Below, piece after piece: positions 8,489-20,569 of a DNA stretch of 64,000 nt. The notes below the pieces were generated by a model. It saw nothing but the letters and a program-made list of their open reading frames with translations. It searched no databases and was not told the DNA's origin. Made by a program: the position numbers and the translations under genes. Source of the DNA: Verrucomicrobiia bacterium (GTDB lineage: Bacteria; Verrucomicrobiota; Verrucomicrobiia; Verrucomicrobiales; Akkermansiaceae). Within the stretch, counting starts at the first letter, position 1. Each line of letters starts with the position of its first letter. The stretch lies in NCBI GenBank assembly GCA_030430455.1, contig JAUIJB010000006.1, positions 1-64,000 of the forward strand. Direction: 5' to 3'.

Positions 8489-9637
8489 TTATGACTGCAG
8501 CGAGAACTCGCTGTCGATCCGCGCGGTGTGCTGGCCGACCCGCGGGGAACCGGTCGAGCTGCGGTAGGGCTCACCGTCGATGGTGATCGGGCACCGGGTC
8601 GTGCGCAGCGTCGGGCCGTCCTCGCGGGCGACTTCCATGACGAAGTCGAGCGACTCGAAGGCCTCGCTGCGCCACAGCCGGTCCCAGGTCAGCACGTCGG
8701 CGCACCAGTAGTCGGCCGGCTCGAGCAGCCCGAGCCAGTGACTCGTCGGCTGGCTCGCCAGGTGGTCGGCGATGTGGCGCTTGATCTCGTCGCGCTTGGT
8801 GAACCACTCGTCGGCGTCGGTGTAAGCGGCCAGCGCGGGCAGCCCGATGAGCTCGCCGAGCCGGGTGATCGAGCCCATGGCGAGGGCGAGGTGGCCGTCG
8901 GCGGTGGGGTAGATGCCGTAGGGCGCGCCGAGGTAGGCGTGGGCGTTGCTCAGCGCGCTGCGCTCGGGCTGCTTGCCGCCGTCGTTGAGGAATGTGGTGG
9001 TCACCTCGAACTGCAGGTCGAGCACCGACTCGAGCAGGCTGACCTCGACGCGCGCGCCGCAGCCCTTCACTCCTCGCCGCACCAGCGCGGCGAGGATTCC
9101 CTGCACGAGGTGGGCGCTGGCGGTGAGGTCGGCCACGGCGAGGCCGCAGGGCGTCGGCGGCTGGTCGGCGTCGCCACTCAGCCAGGCGAGGCCGGAGAGC
9201 GCCTGGGCGAGCAGGTCCTGGCCAGGCTTGGCGGCCCAGGGTCCCTGGCGCCCGTAGCCGGTGACGGTGGCGTAGACGAGCCGCGGGTTGAGCGCCTCGC
9301 AGCTTTCGAAGTCGAGCCCGATGCGCTCCATCACGCCGGGCCGGAAGTTCTCGATCAGCACGTCCGCCCGGGCGACCAGCTGGCGGACCCGCTCGAGGTC
9401 GTCGGGGTCCTTGAGGTTGGCGGCGTAGCTTTCCTTGTTGCGGTTGATGCTGTGGAAGAGGGTGCTGTCGCCATCGAGCTCGAGGTTCGAGATGTAGAGG
9501 TGGCGGCAGATGTCGCCGCTCTCCGGGCGCTCGATCTTGATGACGCGGGCGCCGAGGTCGGCCAGCCGGGTGGCCGCCCAGGGGCCGGCGAGGAATTGCG
9601 AGAAGTCGAGGACGAGGAGGCCTTCAAGGGGTTTCAT
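8489..9637 (-). CDS. CaiB/BaiF family CoA-transferase
   Basis: A class III CoA-transferase of 382 residues. It has [19 protein letters not shown] at the N-terminus, [17 protein letters not shown] around 93-109 and the likely catalytic aspartate D170 in [10 protein letters not shown]. Such enzymes move CoA between carboxylic acids through an acyl-aspartyl intermediate. Its presence in a sugar-acid operon suggests that one acid is processed as a CoA thioester. Two starts are possible: ATG 9637, chosen for its family-like N-terminus, and GTG 9664, which overlaps the upstream stop by 4 bp and may be translationally coupled. The substrate is unknown. Confidence 0.85.
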   Translation of the reverse strand: MKPLEGLLVLDFSQFLAGPWAATRLADLGARVIKIERPESGDICRHLYISNLELDGDSTLFHSINRNKESYAANLKDPDDLERVRQLVARADVLIENFRPGVMERIGLDFESCEALNPRLVYATVTGYGRQGPWAAKPGQDLLAQALSGLAWLSGDADQPPTPCGLAVADLTASAHLVQGILAALVRRGVKGCGARVEVSLLESVLDLQFEVTTTFLNDGGKQPERSALSNAHAYLGAPYGIYPTADGHLALAMGSITRLGELIGLPALAAYTDADEWFTKRDEIKRHIADHLASQPTSHWLGLLEPADYWCADVLTWDRLWRSEAFESLDFVMEVAREDGPTLRTTRCPITIDGEPYRSSTGSPRVGQHTARIDSEFSLQS

Positions 9638-9660
9638 GGATGGGAAATGGGCCGGGTGGA

Positions 9661-10821
9661 TCACGCGGACGGCAGCGACCCGAGGTAGAGCCGGTCGAGT
9701 TCGCGCAGGGTTTCTTTGTCGCCGGCCTCGCGCCGGAGGGCGCGGTGGAGCACCGGGCCGGCGGCCTCCTGGAAGCCGGTGTATCCGCAGTAGCGGGGCC
9801 GCAGCCAGGCGAGGTCGTGTGCCGGCAGGGTGTCGCGGAAGTAGCCGTGGGTGAGGATGTTGTTGGCCTCGTCGAGCCAGGCCGAACGGTGCCCGGGCTG
9901 GCCGCCGGCGGGCGTCGTGAGGGTCCGCTGGATCCTGCCGGATGCGGTGAAGGCGAGGTAATCGAGCAGTTCAGGTCCCGGTGGCCGCCGCCCCGACAGC
10001 GCCAGGCCGGTGCCGCCGAGGGTGGTGCGCAGGGGCACCCCCTTGAACGACGGCGGCAGGCCGAAGCGCAGCCGCTCCCCGGCGTAGCCGTCGCGGGCGT
10101 AGTTCGAGTAGCCGTAGGCCAGCGGGCAGTAGGCGAGGCGCTCGTTGGCGGTCGACGACAGCAGGTCGTGGGAGCCGATCGGGTTGGTCTCCCAGACCCG
10201 CGGGTCGCAGGCCTCGAGCAGCGTGCGCAGGTCGTCGAGCGCGGCCTGCATCACCTCGCCCGAGGCGATCCGCTCCGGGCCGGCGAAGGGCGCCTCGCCG
10301 TGCGCCACGCAGAGCGTGTAGAAGTTCATCAGGCAGTAGATCGGCGCACCCGGGAGGTGGACGTGGCCGGCCCTGGCGAGCTCGAGCACCGCCTCCCAGC
10401 TCGTCGGCACCTCGAGGCCGTGGCGGGCGACCAGGTCCTCGCGCCAGAAGGCGACCGGGGTGGCGGCGTCGATCGCCAGCGCCCACTGGTGGCCGTCCCA
10501 GTGGTAGCTGTCGTGCGAGCAGCCGACCTGGTGCCCGCGCTGGTCGGCGAGGAACTCGGCCGGCAGGTGCTCGTCGAGCGGCAGCAGCAAACGGTGCCTC
10601 GCGGCGTCGCCGACGAAGGGATGGTCGATCACCAGCAGGTCGTACTCCGCGGCGAGCTTCTCGACGGGAAACTCCTCGAAATCCTTCAGCGAGCGCTTGT
10701 CCCAGTGGACGCGGACCTCCGGGTGGAGTTCCTCGAAGCGCTGGGCCGAGGCGAGCAAGGGCACGGAACCCCGGCTGTGGTCCCAGGTCATGCCGCGGAG
10801 GTGGATCGTGTCGGTGCTCAT
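9661..10821 (-). CDS. Extracellular-solute-binding-like protein lacking a signal peptide
   Basis: A 386-residue protein with the fold signature of sugar ABC transporter binding proteins. Examples are [17 protein letters not shown] near residue 25, [27 protein letters not shown] in two parts, and a Trp/Tyr-rich C-terminal half. The N-terminus [15 protein letters not shown] enters the first strand directly, and there is no hydrophobic leader or lipobox. No permease or ATPase gene is near. It overlaps the oxidoreductase stop by 4 bp (ATGA) and ends at the CoA-transferase start, so it is made with cytoplasmic enzymes. A cytosolic ligand-binding or enzyme role is possible. The frame upstream of 10821 runs antisense-like over the oxidoreductase and was not taken. 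Confidence 0.75.
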   Translation of the reverse strand: MSTDTIHLRGMTWDHSRGSVPLLASAQRFEELHPEVRVHWDKRSLKDFEEFPVEKLAAEYDLLVIDHPFVGDAARHRLLLPLDEHLPAEFLADQRGHQVGCSHDSYHWDGHQWALAIDAATPVAFWREDLVARHGLEVPTSWEAVLELARAGHVHLPGAPIYCLMNFYTLCVAHGEAPFAGPERIASGEVMQAALDDLRTLLEACDPRVWETNPIGSHDLLSSTANERLAYCPLAYGYSNYARDGYAGERLRFGLPPSFKGVPLRTTLGGTGLALSGRRPPGPELLDYLAFTASGRIQRTLTTPAGGQPGHRSAWLDEANNILTHGYFRDTLPAHDLAWLRPRYCGYTGFQEAAGPVLHRALRREAGDKETLRELDRLYLGSLPSA

Positions 10822-11912
10822 GGTTCGAAGTCGATCGGGGTGGCGCCGCCGGCGCTGGATTCGTAGGCCGCCTCGACCACGGCCATGGTGTTGAAGGCGT
10901 CCTCGACCCGCGTCGGCAGCTCGTCGGTCTCGCCGCCGGCGAAGCGCTGCAGGCTGGCCATGGTGCCGACGAAGGCGTGGGGGTACCAGCTGCCGCTGAA
11001 ATCCACCGGCTGCCAGGGCCCGGGCCGGCCGTCCGCGTCGAGCCGGCAGATCTCCAGTGCGTCGGGCTCGCCCTCCGGGTAGTTCATCAGCAGGCCGAGC
11101 CGGGCCACGATCGCGCCCCCGGTGCCCTCCCACTTGACGTAGCTCTCCTGGTGGTCGAGGCCGAAGTCGTGGCCGTGGTTGGTGGTGATGTTGGCCCGCA
11201 CGAGGTCGCCGTAGTCGAGCGCGATGTTGGTCCGGGTCGAGGCCAGGTTGGCCGTGCGCGGGTGCTTCACCGTCCTGGCGTAAACGCCGGCGGGCTCGCC
11301 GAGGAACGAGCGGACCAGGTCGACGTAGTGGATGCTGTGGTAGAGGATCTCGACCCGCGGGATGCCCTCGAGGAAGGTCCACAGGTGCCACGGCATGTAG
11401 ACCGTGACGCGGACCTCGACGTCGTGGAGCTCGCCGATCGCGCCGGCGTCGATGAGCCTCCGCGCGGCGAGGATGTACGGCGCAAAGCGTAGTTGGAAGT
11501 TGACCGCCGCGCGGAGCCGCTTGCGGCGGCAGGTCGCCAGCAGTCCGCGGGCCTGTCCGAGGTCCTCGCCGAAGGGCTTCTGGATCAGCACCGGAGCCCC
11601 GTCGGGCAGCTGGTCGAGGATCCTGGCGATGGCCGAGGCCGGCACCGCGAGGTCGAACACCGCCTCGTCCGGGGCCTCGCCGACCGCCGCTGCCAGGCTG
11701 TCGAAGACCCGCGGGACGTCGAACTCCGCGGCGAGCTCGCGCGCCTTGGCGGGATCAATGTCGAACAGCCCGGCTACCGGGAAGCCGGCCAGCCGGTAGG
11801 CCGGCAGGTGGCCGTCCCGCACGATCCCGCCCGCACCGATCACCACGATCGGGCGCGGCTCGCGGGGCAGCGGCGGGCAGGGTTCGGGACGCGTCTGGGG
11901 ACTCGATGCCAT
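10818..11912 (-). CDS. Gfo/Idh/MocA family oxidoreductase
   Basis: A 364-residue NAD(P)-dependent sugar or polyol dehydrogenase family member. The N-terminal Rossmann motif is [18 protein letters not shown] (about 23-40). The usual EKP triplet appears as QKP in [12 protein letters not shown]-terminal alpha/beta domain follows. It is the first gene of the long minus-strand run and may oxidise the free deoxysugar or a derived acid. An AT-rich palindrome lies directly before its ATG. Its 3' end overlaps the next gene by ATGA. The exact substrate is not readable. Confidence 0.85.
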   Translation of the reverse strand: MASSPQTRPEPCPPLPREPRPIVVIGAGGIVRDGHLPAYRLAGFPVAGLFDIDPAKARELAAEFDVPRVFDSLAAAVGEAPDEAVFDLAVPASAIARILDQLPDGAPVLIQKPFGEDLGQARGLLATCRRKRLRAAVNFQLRFAPYILAARRLIDAGAIGELHDVEVRVTVYMPWHLWTFLEGIPRVEILYHSIHYVDLVRSFLGEPAGVYARTVKHPRTANLASTRTNIALDYGDLVRANITTNHGHDFGLDHQESYVKWEGTGGAIVARLGLLMNYPEGEPDALEICRLDADGRPGPWQPVDFSGSWYPHAFVGTMASLQRFAGGETDELPTRVEDAFNTMAVVEAAYESSAGGATPIDFEP

Positions 11913-11947
11913 TTTGTTTGTAAAAAATGTTTTTATTCACAAAAACA
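11913..11947. promoter_or_regulatory. AT-rich imperfect palindrome between divergent genes (candidate IclR operator)
   Basis: The 47-bp gap between the oxidoreductase ATG and the IclR ATG is strikingly AT-rich against a GC-rich background. It carries an imperfect inverted repeat with arms of the form TTTGTnAAnAA. Its place between the regulator and its putative operon suggests an operator with overlapping promoters. This is inference from position and symmetry. Confidence 0.5.
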
Positions 11948-11959
11948 GGCAAGCTCCAA

Positions 11960-12727
11960 ATGACGAAGTCGCCCAACTACGCGGTCCCGGCGCTCGACCG
12001 CGGCCTCGACATCCTCGAGGCGCTCGCCGAGCTGGCGGTCCCGCAGTCGCTCAGCGACCTGGCGGCGCAGCTCGACCGCAGCGCGAGCTCGTTGTTCCGG
12101 GTGCTCAACGGCCTCGAGCGACGCCACTACGTGACCCGCGACCCGCTGTCCGGGAAATACGCCCTGTCGCTCCGGCTCTTCGCCCTGGCCCACACCCACT
12201 CGCCGGTCGAGGCGCTGCTGCGGGCGGCGCGGATGCCGATGCAGGCCCTGGCCACCGGGCTCGACGAGTCCTGCCACCTGAGCGTGCTCGAGCGCGGCCG
12301 GGTGCTGGTCGTCGCCCAGCAGCACAGCCCGTCGCCGGTGCGGGTGTCGATCGAGGTCGGCGGCGAGTTCGACCCATTGCTCGCCGCCTCCGGGCGCCTG
12401 CTGCTGGCCCAGCTCGACGACGACCTGCGGGGGGCGGTGCTGGACCAGTCGCCGGCCTGGCAGGCGGCCGGGCCGCGCCGGCGCAGGGAGTGGCAGGCGG
12501 CCATCGGCGCGATCCGCCGCAGCGGGTGGTCGCAGGGTCGCGACGACACGGTCGAGGGTTTGGAAGACCTCGCGACTCTGGTAGGAGGAAGGGGATCGCC
12601 GCTGCAGGCGGCGCTCGCGGTGACCCGTTTCCACGGCTCGCGGGCGCCGGCGAAGGCGACGAAGGTGCGCCGGTTGCTCAAGGAGGCCGCCGCCGCAATC
12701 ACCGAAAACCTAGGCATGAACCCATGA
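11960..12727 (+). CDS. IclR family transcriptional regulator
   Basis: A 255-residue regulator. A winged helix-turn-helix lies at about 8-70 ([12 protein letters not shown], then [20 protein letters not shown]). An IclR effector-binding domain follows, with [15 protein letters not shown] near 135-150. IclR proteins usually bind small acids or aromatic compounds and control the adjacent catabolic genes. The start was set at ATG 11960 rather than ATG 11927, because the upstream codons lie inside the AT-rich palindrome and add a Lys/Phe-rich tail outside the domain. The stop overlaps the MaoC start by ATGA, giving a two-gene unit divergent from the oxidoreductase operon. Confidence 0.88.
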   Translation: MTKSPNYAVPALDRGLDILEALAELAVPQSLSDLAAQLDRSASSLFRVLNGLERRHYVTRDPLSGKYALSLRLFALAHTHSPVEALLRAARMPMQALATGLDESCHLSVLERGRVLVVAQQHSPSPVRVSIEVGGEFDPLLAASGRLLLAQLDDDLRGAVLDQSPAWQAAGPRRRREWQAAIGAIRRSGWSQGRDDTVEGLEDLATLVGGRGSPLQAALAVTRFHGSRAPAKATKVRRLLKEAAAAITENLGMNP

Positions 12728-13167
12728 AATCGATCTTCTTCGAGGACTACGTCGTCGACGAGTCCCGGACCTCCACCGGCCGCACGATCACCGAGGCCGA
12801 CGTCGTCCTCCACGCCGGGCAGTCCGGCGACTTCTACCCGCACCACATGGACGCCGAGTGGTGCAAGACCCAGGACTTCAAGCAGCGCATCGCCCACGGC
12901 ACGCTGATCTTCGCGGTCGCGGTCGGCCAGACCGCCGGCGAGATCAACCCGGAGGCCTTCTCCTATGGCTACGACCGGCTGCGCTTCATCCGCCCGGTGT
13001 TCATCGGCGACACCCTGACGACCCGTTGCACGGTGAAGGAGAAGCGCGACTTCAAGCGGCCGGAGCTCGGCGTCGTGGTCGAGCTGGTCGAGGGACTCAA
13101 CCAGCGCGGGGAGACGGTGATCGCTGCCGAGCACCTGCTGCTGGTGAAGCGGCGCGAGTCTGCCTGA
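12724..13167 (+). CDS. MaoC-like hotdog-fold dehydratase
   Basis: A 147-residue MaoC/(R)-hydratase protein. The hydratase motif is kept as GDFYPHHMD, with D36 and H41 in the catalytic Asp-x4-His spacing, followed by RIAHGTLIF. Such enzymes hydrate or dehydrate acyl-CoA esters, often 2-enoyl or mesaconyl/methylmalyl types. Coupled by ATGA to the regulator and facing a CoA-transferase gene, it suggests a CoA-ester step in the same pathway. A frame that stays open further upstream, over the regulator, is not a real N-terminus. The substrate is unknown. Confidence 0.85.
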   Translation: MKSIFFEDYVVDESRTSTGRTITEADVVLHAGQSGDFYPHHMDAEWCKTQDFKQRIAHGTLIFAVAVGQTAGEINPEAFSYGYDRLRFIRPVFIGDTLTTRCTVKEKRDFKRPELGVVVELVEGLNQRGETVIAAEHLLLVKRRESA

Positions 13168-16494
<3,327 letters not shown>

Positions 16495-16522
16495 GCGCCG
16501 CGCCGGCCACCCGCGCCGCCGG

Positions 16523-17860
16523 TCACGGTGACTCCTGCTCGACCACGCGATAATAGCGCCGGGCGGGCCGGCTGACCGGTCCGGCGAAGCTCTCGGCAAC
16601 CGCTTCGGTGCGGGTGGCAGGGTCCGGGGCGGCCTCGATTTCGGCCTGGAGTTCCATCCATTCCTCGCCCAGCTCGTCGACACCCTCGATGGCATACAGC
16701 TTTCCCGGGCTGCTCTCCCAGGTCAGGCTGACCTGGGTCTCACCGACCTCGACCCCGGTGATCGCGAAGCTGCTGGTGGCATCGACCAGGAAGTTGTTCA
16801 TGAGGTGGTAGATGTCGGTGTTGTCGATCGTCTCGCCGTCGATGTGCTCGGTCCCGGGCCCCCAGGCGAAGAGGTCGCAGTTGATTCCGGTATGGGCGTG
16901 GCCGCCCCAGTCGACCGTTGGCAGCACTCCGATGCCGTTGTCCTGGAGCACGGTGAGGTCGCCGCACTCGTGGTCGGCGGTGACCAGGATCATGGTGTCG
17001 CTGCGGTCTTGGGCCCAGTTGAGGACCGCCTCCACCGTGCGGTCCATCTCGACGACCTCGGGGACCATCTTGCCGGTCTTGGTCGGGTCGTTCTCGTTGA
17101 TGTGACCGGCCCGGTCGATCAGGCCGCTCTCGATCATGAGGAAGAAGCCGTCCGGGTCGCGCTCGAGGTTGGCGATGGCGGTCATCGCGATCTCGCTCAG
17201 CTTGGGCAGTCCGCCGAGGCCGTCGTAGAGGTAGGGCATGTGGCCGTCGCCGAAGGCTCCCAGCACGTACTCGGCGGTTGGCGCGATGCCCAGCATCTCG
17301 GCCCGCGTGCGGACGAGCTGGTAGCCGGTCGACTCGTCCCACAGGTCGAGGATCGAGTCGTGGCCGCCGCCCATCAGGACGTTCGGCCGGCTCTCGTTGA
17401 GGAAGTCGGCGGCGACGAGGGACGTTTGGCCGCGGTCGAAGACATGCGCGCCGAAGGCCGCGGGGGTGGCGTGGGTGATGTAGGAGGTGCTGACCAGCCC
17501 GGTGCTCCACCCGGCGTCCCGGGCGGACTCGAGGATGGTCTTCAGGTCATCGAGGTTGAAGTCCATGCTGACCATGTCGTTGAGCACCTTCTGGCCGGTG
17601 GCCATGGCGGTGGCCGCCGCGGCCGAGTCGGTCACGGCTCCGCCGAACGAGTGGGTTGTCACCGAGGCGTGGACGGGGAGCGTCTGCATCACCAGTTGCC
17701 CGTCGCTGCCGACATCGTAGAGGCGGCCGGCCTCGACCTGCTGCGGCCCCATGCCGTCGCCGATGACGAGAATGATGTTCTCCGCCTGGCCGGGGGAACT
17801 CAGGCAAGCCCAGTGCAGTCCGAGCGCGATGAGCACGTGGCGGGATGGAATGGCGTTCAT
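16523..17860 (-). CDS. Alkaline phosphatase, PhoA family
   Basis: A 445-residue periplasmic or exported phosphatase. A signal peptide ends near SSPGQA-EN (about 25-26). The first metal site is VIGDGMG (D35). The nucleophile is S79 in VTDSAAAATAM. Further metal ligands lie in MIESGLIDRAGHIN and VTADHECGD. A short C-terminal domain of about 80 residues (FAITGVEVGETQVSLTW) resembles an Ig/fibronectin-like extension common in this phylum. It releases phosphate from monoesters. It is convergent with the GH2 gene and divergent from the pectate lyase. The start at ATG 17860 is fixed by the signal peptide; upstream in-frame sequence is intergenic. Confidence 0.92.
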   Translation of the reverse strand: MNAIPSRHVLIALGLHWACLSSPGQAENIILVIGDGMGPQQVEAGRLYDVGSDGQLVMQTLPVHASVTTHSFGGAVTDSAAAATAMATGQKVLNDMVSMDFNLDDLKTILESARDAGWSTGLVSTSYITHATPAAFGAHVFDRGQTSLVAADFLNESRPNVLMGGGHDSILDLWDESTGYQLVRTRAEMLGIAPTAEYVLGAFGDGHMPYLYDGLGGLPKLSEIAMTAIANLERDPDGFFLMIESGLIDRAGHINENDPTKTGKMVPEVVEMDRTVEAVLNWAQDRSDTMILVTADHECGDLTVLQDNGIGVLPTVDWGGHAHTGINCDLFAWGPGTEHIDGETIDNTDIYHLMNNFLVDATSSFAITGVEVGETQVSLTWESSPGKLYAIEGVDELGEEWMELQAEIEAAPDPATRTEAVAESFAGPVSRPARRYYRVVEQESP

Positions 17861-18131
17861 GTTCGGGTTTGGCGGGGTTTTGATCGGGTTTCGGACTGCG
17901 CAAGATCTCGCCGTTCCCTTTCGGGCGCAAGGGGCGGCGGCGGCTCGATTCGGGAGAGGACTCAACAACCTACATGGTCTGCGGGCATTTTTGTCGCTCG
18001 AGTTTGACATGCTGCCCATCGGTCGACTCCGATCTGCCTGGTGTCCCGGGTGCGCACTGGAATAGGCGATTTGCAGTATTTTCAACGTCAGGCCTCCAAG
18101 TCCTGGGCGATACTGCGACAAACCCGTCCTG

Positions 18132-20126
18132 ATGATGATGCGAACCCTCCCGGCCATCCTGGCCCTTTGCCTCGCGGGCACCGCGTTTGGCACCACCGCT
18201 ACCAACCTGATCGTCAACGGCGACTTTGCCACCGGTGACCTGTCGGGCTGGCTCGCCACTCCCAACGCACCGACCACGATCACCCAAGACGCGTCCGAGG
18301 GTCTGCCGGCGGGATCGGCGCTGCTCGACCGCAACAGCGTCGGTGAGGTCAGCAACGGCAACCATCTCTACCAGGTGATCCCGGTCACCCCGGGCCAGCA
18401 GTACCGGCTCGATGCCGTCTGGAAGGGCGACCTCTACGCGGGGGGAACCGGGCGCAACTGGGCCGAGGTCTTCGTCTCTTTCGCCTCCAGTCCGACGGCG
18501 ACGCCGACCGAGATCGTCTACAAGAAGGCCTCCGACGGCGGACCGAACCAGCCGCCCGCCTCGGGCTGGGACTGGGAGAGCGTCCTGCTCTCGCCGAACG
18601 ACGCCGCCGCCCCCGCGGACGGGGTGTTCACCGCCACCGACAACTACATGGTGGTCGGCTTCAACCTCGGCGGCCGGGCCTCGTCCGATGGACCCGGCCC
18701 GGGCTTCTTCCACCTCGACAACGTCAGCGTGACCTCCTGGCCGCCGGAGGCGAAGCCGCGCTTCACCGACCTCTCGTTCAGCGGCGACGACATCGTCCTC
18801 GAGGGCGTCGACGGTCCCCCGGGAGGCGCCTTCCGGATGCTCGCCTCGGCCGACCTGGCCCAGCCGGCCGGGGACTGGCTCGAGCTCGGCATCGACGCCT
18901 TCGACCCGGCCGGCGGCTTCCTCTTCACCGCTCCCCGTCCCGCGGACCCGGCCGCCTTCTTCCAGCTGGAGGTGTTGTCCGACTCGAGCACGCCGGTGAT
19001 CGGCGAGCAGCCCCAGGAGCTGGTCGTCGCAGCGGGCGGATCGGCGAGCTTCAGCGTCACGGCCAGCGGCCTGGAGCCGCTGCAGTACCAGTGGTATCAC
19101 GACGGCGATCCGGTCCCCGGGGCGACCTCGGCGAGCCTGGTGCTGGACGAGGTCGATGGGGATGATTCCGGCGAGTACTTCGTCCGCATCAGCAACGCCC
19201 TCGGCGAGGTCGACAGCGAGACCGTGGTCCTCGAGGTGGTCACCGACCCGGCGGTGCCGGTGGCCGACGGCTACGCCACCCAGAACGGCGGGACGACCGG
19301 CGGTGGCAACGCGACGCCGCAGGTGGTCTCCACGGCGGAGGCGTTCCGGTCGGCGGTCGAGAATGACGACCCCGCGGTGATCATCGTCGACGGCCGGCTG
19401 GACGTCGGAGACGTCGACATCGGCTCGAACAAGACGATCCTCGGCGCGGACGAGGAGGCGGGGCTCTACGGCGGGACCCTCCGGGTGCGCGGCTCGAACG
19501 ACATCTTCCAGAACCTCAGCCTCGGGCCCTCCGGCAACGGTGGCGACGTGATGGAGATCAGCGGCGCCGAGAACGTCTACGTGACCCGCTGCGAGTTCCA
19601 CGACAGCGACGACGAGCTTTGCTCGATCGTGCGCGGTGCCGACTGGGTGACCGTGTCGTGGAGCAAGTTCTACTTCGACGACCCGGACAGCCACTCCTAC
19701 GCCCACCTGATCGGCAACGGCGACGACGTCACCTCGGACCGCGGCAAGCTGCACGTGACGCTGCACCACAACTGGTACTCGAGCGGTGTGCGCGGGCGGA
19801 TGCCGCGGGTGCGCTTCGGCCACGTCCACATCTACAACTGCTACTACAACAGCCCCGGCAACGGATACTGCGTCGGCGTCGGCAAGGAGTGCCACATCCG
19901 CCTGGAGGGCAGCCACTTCGACAACGTGAACGACCCTTGGGAGGACTACGGCGGCAGCAGCGACGGTGAGATCGGCTGGGCCGACCTGATCTTCGACGGC
20001 AGCACGCAGCCGACCTTCATGCCGAACTCGTTCCCGGTCTTCGATCCGCCCTACGCCTTCACCCCGGACCGTGCGGTGGAGGTCGAGGCGCTGGTCCGGG
20101 CCGGGGCCGGGAATGTCGCGCCGTAG
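18132..20126 (+). CDS. Secreted pectate lyase, PL1 family, with Ig-like domain
   Basis: A 664-residue exported lyase. A signal peptide (about 1-21) is followed by a carbohydrate-binding-like beta-sandwich (NLIVNGDFATGDLSGW, ~25-200). An immunoglobulin-like domain sits at ~290-375 (QYQWYHDGDPVPGA). The C-terminal parallel beta-helix is from ~395 to the end. PL1 signatures include ADWVTVSWSKFYFDD, with acidic calcium ligands, and LHHNWYSSGVRGRMPRVR, with the catalytic arginine region. It cleaves polygalacturonate by beta-elimination and is the clearest pointer to pectin as substrate. Three ATG codons lie in a row at the start. The 271-bp gap shared with the divergent phosphatase must hold both promoters; I could not place them. 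Confidence 0.92.
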   Translation: MMMRTLPAILALCLAGTAFGTTATNLIVNGDFATGDLSGWLATPNAPTTITQDASEGLPAGSALLDRNSVGEVSNGNHLYQVIPVTPGQQYRLDAVWKGDLYAGGTGRNWAEVFVSFASSPTATPTEIVYKKASDGGPNQPPASGWDWESVLLSPNDAAAPADGVFTATDNYMVVGFNLGGRASSDGPGPGFFHLDNVSVTSWPPEAKPRFTDLSFSGDDIVLEGVDGPPGGAFRMLASADLAQPAGDWLELGIDAFDPAGGFLFTAPRPADPAAFFQLEVLSDSSTPVIGEQPQELVVAAGGSASFSVTASGLEPLQYQWYHDGDPVPGATSASLVLDEVDGDDSGEYFVRISNALGEVDSETVVLEVVTDPAVPVADGYATQNGGTTGGGNATPQVVSTAEAFRSAVENDDPAVIIVDGRLDVGDVDIGSNKTILGADEEAGLYGGTLRVRGSNDIFQNLSLGPSGNGGDVMEISGAENVYVTRCEFHDSDDELCSIVRGADWVTVSWSKFYFDDPDSHSYAHLIGNGDDVTSDRGKLHVTLHHNWYSSGVRGRMPRVRFGHVHIYNCYYNSPGNGYCVGVGKECHIRLEGSHFDNVNDPWEDYGGSSDGEIGWADLIFDGSTQPTFMPNSFPVFDPPYAFTPDRAVEVEALVRAGAGNVAP

Positions 20127-20160
20127 GGTTCCAGGTGACCGGGTAGTGGGCGGTGAGGCG

Positions 20161-20561
20161 GTTCGGACCGGCTGGAAAGCGCGGGTTGGGTGGAGAGCGG
20201 CTGGGGGGTGGGGTGTCGTGGGGCCGGTTGGCGGTTCGGACCGGCTGGGAAGCGCGGGTTGGGCAATGAGTGGCTGGGGAGAGGTGGCGGAGCACAGGTG
20301 GCGGAGCACAGGGCATAGGACCTATGGGACCTATGGGACCTATATGGCGTGAGGCTGCGCCTCACCCTAGAGTTTTTGGACGGCTCCGGAAGGTGAGTTC
20401 CCGCCTCACCCATCTTCGCAGCGTCAGGACCGACACTGCTGAGCCTGGGAGATGCTCCCATAGGTCCTATAGGACCCATAGGACCTATTCCCTTTGCTCC
20501 GCCTGCTCTCGCAGTCGCTCACCACCCAACCCGCGCTTCCCAGCCGGCCCGCACCGCCAAC
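20161..20561 (+). repeat. ~400-bp MITE-like element with inverted ends, copy 1
   Basis: It begins with two GGACCGGCTGG(A/G)AAGCGCGGGTTGGG-like units (near 20165 and 20237) and ends with their reverse complement (20524-20552). The core holds clusters of CATAGGACCTAT and TAGGTCCTATAGGACC and a GTGAGGCTGCGCCTCAC hairpin. Copy 2 at 24499-24888 has the same ends and the core reversed. No coding frame inside is credible. It lies between convergent genes and may also end transcription. Confidence 0.75.
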
Positions 20562-20569
20562 ACGCCCCC

